The position numbers were made by a program, and so were the translations under genes. Of a stretch of 64,000 nt of DNA, positions 57,047-64,000 are shown piece by piece (the stretch's first letter is position 1; each line of letters starts with the position of its first letter). The notes below the pieces were generated by a model, which searched no databases, was not told the origin of the DNA, and worked only from the letters and a program-made list of their open reading frames with translations. This DNA comes from Lycium barbarum. Taxonomy: Eukaryota; Streptophyta; Magnoliopsida; Solanales; Solanaceae. Location of the stretch: NCBI RefSeq assembly GCF_019175385.1, contig NC_083339.1, positions 46,610,074-46,674,073 of the forward strand, in the 5' to 3' direction.

Positions 57047-59375
57047 GTATGTAAAGCATAGAGTATAGAAATATGAGCCACAACTGAAAGTAAACAGGAT
57101 ACAAAAGGGGGAATACTGAACAGTATATCAGAATCTATATCAAAATCATATATACATAATGCAAACAAAATCATGCAAAGCTCAGGAACGTGGTCACCAC
57201 TCCGACACTGGTGCCACACACAACATAACACCAGAAGGTTCAAATCTCCGTACATCCCCGAGCACACATATCATCATAACATATCACCAGCCATATCACA
57301 GCATAACACCAAACGGAACCCGGCCCTATGGCGAGGTCTCGGGAACCGTAACACAGCATACGGCCGAATTTATCATAGTGCACACGAATCATAACCGGCC
57401 CGGGAACCGGTGAACGAAGTCATAATAAGGGCACGAGCGGAGTCGTGAGCAAACAATGCAATTTATAAGTCAAAACATCTTTTGAAACTTGATAATATCA
57501 TATGCTAATTCATTAATCAACTAGTTCGAATAGTTAGTCAATACGGGGTTCGTTTAACAAAATATTTCCAACATAGTATTTATGGTTCAAAATATAATCT
57601 AGAATACTGTGGCAGTCAAAACATTATTCTATGATAGCCAAATTCATAAACAAAAGTGTTTTGCTGACATTATAAAAAAATGAGAATAATAGAGTCAACA
57701 AGGAAGTCTCGATGCTAGCGGGTCAAGTCGAGGTGACGAACATGAATCACGAACATTTAGGGTCTATGGAATCATACATGGAAGATCCGAAGCGATTTGA
57801 TTACATTTGCATAAGTTTCGGACATTTAATTACTTTGCAAGCAAAAGAAGGACTTTAAGGTTAAATTCAATTGAATGAATAGTGCTCGATTTCAAATTCG
57901 GATTTCAAGGAACAGAATTGCCCCCGGGGCTCCGGTCTCAACCTAGGATACTTAAGACATGCCAAAAGAAGGAATAGGGTAGCCTTACATACCTTATATA
58001 CGTCTTACGCTCGCCCAAAACTCAAGTCCCGTTTTGCTCAGAATCTGCAAATGGTCAAAGTTACCAATTAAGGATTGTAAGGCTTAAGAATTCACTTAAC
58101 TTCATTTTTGTCTACCGAAATTTCGGCAGCACTTCCCCTATATATATAACACCCCCGAGACTTAGCTCGGCTCAATATACATCAACACAACAGCCCACAA
58201 TATCACAAACGTCATAAGTCATAACAAAATCACTCTAACGTCAATATTCTTCCTTTCTATATAAATCGACAACTTTCGTTCAAACTTCACAATACCAAAC
58301 TAATGTCCACATTATTGTATTCATTTACTCATTTAAGGTTATTCAAACACATCCCAATAATATTCCGAGCAATATACACAAGTTCGAATGATTCGTCACT
58401 TTCCATATTCCATCCGAAACGTCAACAACTACGACGAACATACTAACTCGCATTGTTTCATTCCAAATTCATTAACAACAACCATAATCCACATTTAAAG
58501 TCTTACTTTCACAATTATATAAGAATATACAAAAATCATATAGATTCCCATAAGAACCCGCAACCATTTTCCAATGCCAATTCAACTCGTTAAACATTCA
58601 TTTACTCCATAAATGCCACAACGACGCAATTAACAACTAAACAAAATCAAATTCACCTCCCTTCCACACCAACATGGCTCACGGCCAACCACACCCTTCA
58701 CACATACACACGCCATGCACATACACACCACAATCCCATAATCTTCATGCAACTATAATCACTATAACATTCCTACAAGTTTCATAGCACAAAAATGGCA
58801 AAATCCTTACCTTTTCTTGAAATTCCGATTTGCCGCAAGCGTCACTCTTTCACCAAACTAATTGTATCACGTCGGAGAGCGCCTTGAACTCACTACAAAT
58901 ATGAGAAGAACAAGATTTTAAGATTGGAAACAAGGCTTGGAAAAAAAATTCTCTCTTCCTATAGGGTTCGGCCGAGACCCCTTTTCTTGAGCTCAAAGGT
59001 TTGATTTTCTTTTTCTTGAACAATCTAAGGATATAGATGAACATATAATATTTCCCCCCTTATTATTGTCACATGCTCATCACATGACCATTTAAAATAG
59101 GGCTTGGGCCAAGGCCTATGGCCGGCCACCCCTCAACTTGGGCTTCAAATTTTTATTCAATTTTTCTTGGCCCAATTTGTAAAAATCTCGTTTTGTAATT
59201 CCCGAAACTAATTTCCGAAATTCCAAATTTTGCCCTTGGACTTCCCCGACGTCTTTGCACCAACACTTCCATGAATGACATCAACATATTAACTAAAATC
59301 AAAATATTGTCGTATAACATACAAGTCTTAATTATTTTCAAGATTTCCAATTATGCGAAAACACGGGACATAACA

Positions 59376-59847
59376 CTACGTCTTTGGTTCTAAGTCTTCG
59401 AACTTGCCTATCTAAAGTGGCAATGGGTACCTTTTCATACGACAGTTTCTCGGTGATTTGGACATCGTCTACAGGCACAATTCTGGAAGGATCTTCCACA
59501 TACTTCTGGAGCATTAATACATGAAACACTGGGTACACTACCTCCAAGTCCGAAGGTAAGTCTAACTCGTAGGCCACTTGGCCTACCTTGCGCATAATCT
59601 TGTAAAGCCTAACATACCGGGGGCTAAGCTTCCCTTTCTTGCCTAATCTCATCACACCTTTCATCAGCGAAACTTTAAAAAATATCCAATCGTTAAATTT
59701 GAATTCCAAGTTCCACCGACGTTTGTCCGCATAGGATTTCTGATGACTTTGGGTTGTTAGCAACCGATCTTAGATAAGCTTGATCTTTTCCACTACCTGC
59801 TGGATTAAGTCTGGGCCTACTGACTTTGTCTCTCCTACTTCAAACCA
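59376..59847 (-). pseudogene. pol: Element J integrase C-terminus and start of chromodomain
   Basis: Read leftwards. The stretch from 59763 encodes T-T-Q-S-H-Q-K-S-Y-A-D-K-R-R, then the GKLSPRYVRLYKIMRKVG segment typical of the Gypsy integrase C-terminal fold. H-V-L-M-L-Q-K-Y and V-D-R/T-L-D-R-Q-V-R-R-L-R-T-K follow, which is where the chromodomain begins in chromoviruses (the module that targets integration to histone-marked heterochromatin). The I-type LTR cuts it at 59375. A stop (CAA/CAG to TAA type) lies near 59770. The rest of the chromodomain and the 3' LTR of J are not in the window. Confidence 0.9.
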
Positions 59848-60711
59848 TCAAATAGGTGATCTACATTTTCTCCCGTATAGAGCTTCATATGGGGCCATCT
59901 GAATACTGGAGGGATAGCTATTATTGTATGCAAATTCAATGAGTGGCAAATGATCATCCCAACTACCTCCAAAATCCAGCACACATGCCTTCAGCATATC
60001 CTCAAGGGTCTGGATAGTGCGCTCAGCCTGCCTATCAGTCTGTGGATGAAACGCTGTACTAAGCTTCACTTGTGTTCCCAAACCTTCTTGGAAGGATCTC
60101 CAAATATTATCTTTAAATTGTGCTCCTCTATTAGTCATAATGGATACCGGAACACTGTGAAGTCGCGCTATCTCTTTGATATACAGCTTGGCATAATCCT
60201 CTGTTCAGTACGTAGTTCTAACCAGCAAGAAATGAGCTGATTTTGTGAGTCTGTCCACAATCACCCATATAGAGTCATACTAATGCCGGGAACGTGGCAA
60301 GCCTATAATGAAGTCCATATTAATCGCCTCCTACTTCCAAGTTGGAATTTCTATAGCTTGCAGCAATCCTCCGGGTTTCTGATGCTCCGTCTTGACCTGT
60401 TGGCAATTAAGAGATTGGGCTACAAACTCCCCTATATCTTTCTTCACTCCATCCCACCAATATAGAGATTTAAGATCATGATACATCTTTGTCGCTCCTG
60501 GGTGGACAAAATAATGAGAATGATGGGCATCTCCCAAAACCTGTCGACGTAATCCTGCAACATCCGGAACACATAATCTGCCTTGATGCCTGAGAACCCC
60601 ATCTGCAAGACCAAATGGCAACTTCTCCTTCTGAGGAAGTACATCTCTATAATGAACTAACACGGGGTCCTCATATTGGCGTTTCTTTGCCTCTTCTCCT
60701 AAAGATGACAC
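59848..60711 (-). pseudogene. pol: Element J integrase (zinc-binding and catalytic core)
   Basis: The enzyme that joins cDNA to the chromosome. From 60711 leftwards: a His-His zinc-binding part (H-H-S-H...H-P-G-A-T-K-M-Y) with Cys partners S-L-N-C-Q-Q-V, where the first expected Cys has become Ser. Then W-V-I-V-D-R-L-T-K-S-A-H-F with the first catalytic Asp near 60258. At 60138 the frame reads M-T-N-R-G-A-Q-F, so the second catalytic Asp (normally S-D-R-G) is Asn. A-Y-N-N-S...M-A-P-Y-E-A-L-Y-G holds the Glu. A stop lies between 60240 and 60331. With two key residues lost and stops present it is inactive. The neighbours are RNase H to the right and the C-terminal part to the left. Confidence 0.93.
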
Positions 60712-61364
60712 CGTTGGGTTCTAGACGGTGACTCCCGTATTGCCCCAATCCATTATGCGAACCCCTATGCTGGCTAGCTGGCGAAGCTCATTAATTAACT
60801 CCTTCTTCTTTGGTACAACATCACTTGAACTACCCATGGACTTGCGACTAAGAGCATTGGCTACTACATTTGCCTTTCCCGGATGATACAAGATACTCAC
60901 ATCATAATCTTTTAATAGCTCCAACAACCGCCTTTGCCGCAAGTTCAATTTCTTCCGTTTGAAAATATATTGGAGACTCTTATGATCCGTATAAATGTCC
61001 ACATGAACACTATATAAATAATGTCTCCACATCTTTAGTGCATGAATAACCGCCAGCCAACTCTATGTCATGAGTTGGGTAATTGTTCTCGTGTTTCCAC
61101 AGTTGCCTTGAAGCATAGGCAATAACTTTATCATGTTGCATCAACACGCAGCCTAGTCCAACACCTAAAACATCATAATAAATAACATAGCCCTCCGACC
61201 CCTCTGGAAGTGTTAGGACTGGGGCTGAAGTTAATCTATCCTTCAATTCTTGAAAGCTACGCTCACTAGCGTTGGTCCATTGGAATTTTTTCGATTTCTA
61301 AGTTAGCTTCGTCAATGGCGCTGAAATAGAAGAAAATCCTTCTACAAATCTCCTATAGTAACGG
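60712..61364 (-). pseudogene. pol: Element J RNase H, frameshifted
   Basis: The RNase H removes genomic RNA from the RNA:DNA hybrid. 61246-61010 reads [16 protein letters not shown] then V-I-A-Y-A-S-R-Q-L and [10 protein letters not shown]. It then shifts by one base near 61060 into the frame open from 61032, which carries M-W-R-H-Y-L-Y, T-D-H-K-S-L-Q-Y-I-F and A-N-V-V-A-N-A-L-S-R-K. The link to RT (61260-61364) has further breaks. Y-Y-D stands where F-x-D-A-S is usual, so the first acidic site is kept but its setting is changed. Inactive. Confidence 0.92.
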
Positions 61365-62130
61365 CTAACCCCAGGAACTATGGACCTCTGTAGGCATTTT
61401 AGGCCTCGACCAACTCTTCACAGCTTCAATCTTCTGGGTATCTACTCGAATACCATCAGTTGAAATAATATGTCCCAGAAAAGCTACAGAATTTGGCCAA
61501 AATTCACATTTTGAAAATTTGGCATATAACTCCCAAGCCCGAAGAATTCCAAGGACAATACGTAGACACACTGCATGCTCCGCCTCCGATCGGGAATATA
61601 CAAAAATATCATCAATGAACACAATCACGAACAAAACTAGGAAAGGCCTGAATACATTATTCATCAAGTTCATGAATACCGCCGGAGCATTAGTCAATCC
61701 AAATGACATCACCTGAAACTCATAATGACCATATCTAGTTCTGAAAGTTGTCTTTGGGATGTCCTCTTCCTTCACTCTCACTTGATGATATCCCGATCTT
61801 AGATCTATTTTTGAGAACTATTTAGCACCCTGCAGTTGATCGAATAAATCATCAATCCTTGGGAGTGGGTATTTATTCTTTATCGTCACCTTGTTCAATT
61901 GTCGATAATCAATACACATCCTTAAGGAACCATCTTTCTTCCTCACGAACAACACCGGCGCTCCCCATGGCAATGAACTAGGCCTAATAAAGCCCTTTTC
62001 AAGCAGATCTTTTGGTTGCGCCGTTAATTCTTTTAATTCAGCAAGGGCCATTCGATAGGGAGGAATAGATATAAGCTTAGTATCTGGAAACACATCAATG
62101 GTAAACTCAATCGCCCGTTCTGGAGGAAGA
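61365..62130 (-). pseudogene. pol: Element J reverse transcriptase, with nonsense mutation
   Basis: From about 62130 leftwards: [31 protein letters not shown], then [11 protein letters not shown] and a TAG at about 61816 where Trp is expected (TGG to TAG). The frame goes on with [12 protein letters not shown], the F-I-D-D active-site box, [11 protein letters not shown], and ends about 61365. All catalytic residues can still be read, but the stop divides the enzyme. Close to the RT of F. Confidence 0.94.
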
Positions 62131-62700
62131 CCTGGCAGCTCGTCCGGGAGCACGTCTGGGAACTCATTCACTACCGGAACAGACTTGAGAGTTGGCGATT
62201 TTTCTTCCGTGTCTTGAACCCGGACTAAATGGTAAATATAGCCTTTAGCAATCATCTTCCTTGCTTTGAGATAGGAAATAAACCTACCACTCGGCGAGGC
62301 TATCTTACCCCTCCATTCTAGGACTGGTTCTCCCAAAAACTGGAATCTGGCCATCTTTGTTCGACAATCAACGTTGGCGTAACAAGAGGCTAGCCAATCC
62401 ATAACCATAATAACGTCAAAGTTTACCATTTCCAATTCATGCAAATCAGCCATAGTATGGCAGTTGCAAACTACAACCACACACCTCCTATATACCCGCT
62501 TCGCTACCACTAGGTCCCCTACCGGTGTAGACACCTCAAAAGGTTTGATTGGCTCAGGTTTCATTCCAATACGATTAGCAACATAGGGAGTAATATATGA
62601 TAGAGTAGAACCAGGATCAATCATTGCATACATATCATGAGAGGATACAGACAATATACCTGTGACCACGTCAGGGGAGGACTCAAGATCTTGCCGTCCC
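62131..62700 (-). pseudogene. pol: Element J aspartic protease region
   Basis: Read leftwards in the same open frame as the N-terminal [27 protein letters not shown] (active-site D-P-G-S-T near 62620), [29 protein letters not shown]. It shows what F looked like before element I split it: the insertion point in F corresponds to about 62533 here. The frame is open and unbroken across this domain. Confidence 0.93.
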
Positions 62701-63904
62701 GCCAGTGCGTATATACGATTCTGAGGACCACTTATACCGGGTGTTCCTCCCCTTACTCTACCGCGACCTACTGGTGCCTGCAAACCTTGCCCTACAGGGC
62801 GTACGGACGATGAGGAACCCACTACTAATCCTGTGGGCTGGGTCCTACCTCTGCCAACCATCGATGGACAATCACGCATCATATGCCAGTTTCACCGCAG
62901 GCATGGCAAGCATCCAAACCCATGTGGCACTGTCTCGAATGCAGCCTACCATACTAATTGCATCGTGGTAGGGGTGGCCTCATCTGACCGGACTTACCTC
63001 TATACTGGGAGCCCGAAATCCTGGAGCTCTGACCCTGTCCTGAATAGATGGGGCGATCAAATCTCTTGCTCGCAAACCGAGGATGTACATTGGTCGTTGA
63101 TTGGCCCGTATGACTGGAATATTGCTGCCTTTGACTCCCTCTGAATTCGCCGGCTGTTAAGCACTCCTGAACCAAATGCGGTCCTAATCCACTCACGAAC
63201 CGATGTACACAATCTCCCATGTCTGCTACTAATGTTGGGGCATACCTAGGCAGAGAATTAAAGCGGAGAATGTATTCCTGAGCGCTCACATTCCCCTGTC
63301 TGAGATTCAAAAACTTGTCGGCTCGGGCCGGTCGAACTTTCAGTGGAAGATATTGTCAAAGGAAGGCTCCCACGAACTCTTGCCATACTAGGGAGGTGCA
63401 TTTGCCCTTCGCGAAGACCTACAAGTGTTGTACCAGTTGAGGGATACATCCCGCAGTCTATAAGAAGCTAGTTCACCTGACTCAGTATCAGAAGCATGTA
63501 TTATTTGTAGCGTCCTGAGCATCTCGTCTATAAACCCCTGTGGGTCTTCATCCGATTTCGACCCGTAAAATTTCTGCAGGATTCAGACTAATAATATCGT
63601 GGGCTCGTGCACTAACCGCTCTATCGCCTTGGCCCGTACCTTGCTGCTGAGCCTGAGCGGCAACCAACTGGGTCAGCAACTAAATAGCCTCGATCATCTA
63701 CTAAGCTGGGGCACCTGGTGGTGGGACTGGAAGTGCTGGAGCCCCTTCCCGCTCCTCTGGTAAGGGTGGCGTAGGGGAGGTTCGAGATGGAACCTCGTTA
63801 TGCGACTCACCCTCTTCAACCTCTACCGGTGGCTCCCGTTCAGCCTTTCTTCCGGCCACCGTCTTGCCCTTCTGGGTCGCTGTAGCTTTGCTCTTCATAG
63901 GCAT
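62701..63904 (-). pseudogene. gag: Element J gag, fragmented
   Basis: ATG at 63904-63902 begins M-P-M-K-S-K-A-T-A-T-Q-K-G-K, like the F gag. Stops appear near 63700. The capsid core is spread over several frames (63600-63310). 63310-62954 reads N-L-R-Q-G-N-V-S-A-Q-E-Y and P-R-Y-A-P-T-L-V-A-D-M-G-D, but jumps from Q-E-C-L-T-A to G-E-F-R-G-S-Q, a deletion of roughly 200 bases relative to F. The zinc knuckle [14 protein letters not shown] is broken by a one-base deletion near 62885. From 62882 on, the Gly/Arg-rich tail is open into protease. Decay is far greater than in F. Confidence 0.92.
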
Positions 63905-64000
63905 TGATAAAATCATAACACACGGTTAAGAAAAGAGGAATCCTGATAACATAGCTCTATCGCACGATCTAAGATAAGAAAGAAGGTCAATTATTCCTAA
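63905..64000 (-). mobile_element. Leader upstream of J gag
   Basis: Resembles the F leader at about 25780-25859 ('ataatgaccttctttctt', 'cgtgtgatagagctatg'). The PBS and 5' LTR of J must lie beyond 64000. Confidence 0.8.

Larger units (their letters stand above)
56481..59375 (-). mobile_element. I-family 5' LTR inserted in J (2,895 bp)
   Basis: Starts TGTCACGACCC at 56481 and ends ACGGGACATAACA at 59375. With a PBS and leader stub on its left it was the 5' LTR of a minus-strand I-type element whose remainder is deleted. It lies in the chromodomain region of J. Contains a hairpin module (56990-57046), fourth hairpin GACGGG/CCCGTC (56834-56852) and repeat units near 57313-57410. The LTR is 0.8 kb shorter than those of element I. 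Confidence 0.93.

Overview
The window looks like heterochromatic, gene-poor plant nuclear DNA, most probably from a Solanaceae-type asterid. The evidence is layer upon layer of Ty3/Gypsy LTR retrotransposons with tRNA-iMet primer sites (TGGTATCAGAGC), LTRs ending ...GGGTCGTGACA, Tekay/Del-like chromovirus proteins, C-to-T type decay, and a nuclear copy of plastid 16S rRNA. I see no host protein gene and no tRNA. Coding sequence comes only from retrotransposon gag and pol, nearly all broken. The species call is an inference from remembered LTR termini, not a search.

I sort the LTRs into families by their ends and internal sequence. A/B/F: solo LTRs A and B, element F, and probably J. C: one solo LTR. 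D: 1-2337 and 10877-14092. E: 14951-17459 and 53090-53790. G: 19258-21946 and 53791-54284. H: 21947-23333 and the element at 43410-53089. I: the element at 27370-37412, LTRs at 40865-43409 and 56481-59375, and a divergent relative at 38750-40864. K: 54285-56422.

Layout. 1-17459 is a minus-strand, non-coding E element interior (2338-3310, 10716-10876, 14098-14950) with its 5' LTR at 14951-17459. It is split by solo LTR C (3311-10710, TSD GAACA), which is itself split by solo LTRs A (4916-7471, TSD CGTGA) and B (7812-10292, TSD CCATA), and by solo LTR D (10877-14092, TSD ATGGT). 17460-21946 is a decayed minus-strand G element (gag, PBS, LTR). 21947-23333 is an H-type LTR cut by element F (+), which supplies an LTR, gag, protease and a full-length open reverse transcriptase (23334-27369 and 37413-38749). 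F is interrupted inside its protease by a complete 10,043-bp gag-only element I with TSD GTCTA and very similar LTRs. 38750-43409 holds two truncated I-type LTRs facing opposite ways. 43410-53089 is a minus-strand H element with no coding region. 53090-56422 is a pile of E, G and K LTR pieces. 56423-59375 is an I-type LTR with a stub of leader, inserted in the chromodomain region of element J (59376-63904, minus), a decayed gag-pol whose 5' LTR lies beyond the right edge.

How the parts work together. F and J carry the enzyme genes (protease, RT, RNase H, integrase plus chromodomain). I and H keep LTRs, PBS and polypurine tract but lack pol, so they could only have moved with enzymes supplied by related elements. 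Three non-coding features recur across families and are the most interesting content: (1) a module of three contiguous hairpins plus a fourth downstream near the LTR 3' end, with paired base changes between families; (2) a variable-number array of hairpin-bearing 26-35 bp units just upstream of it; (3) a 5S rRNA-derived segment with recognisable internal promoter boxes inside both I and H.
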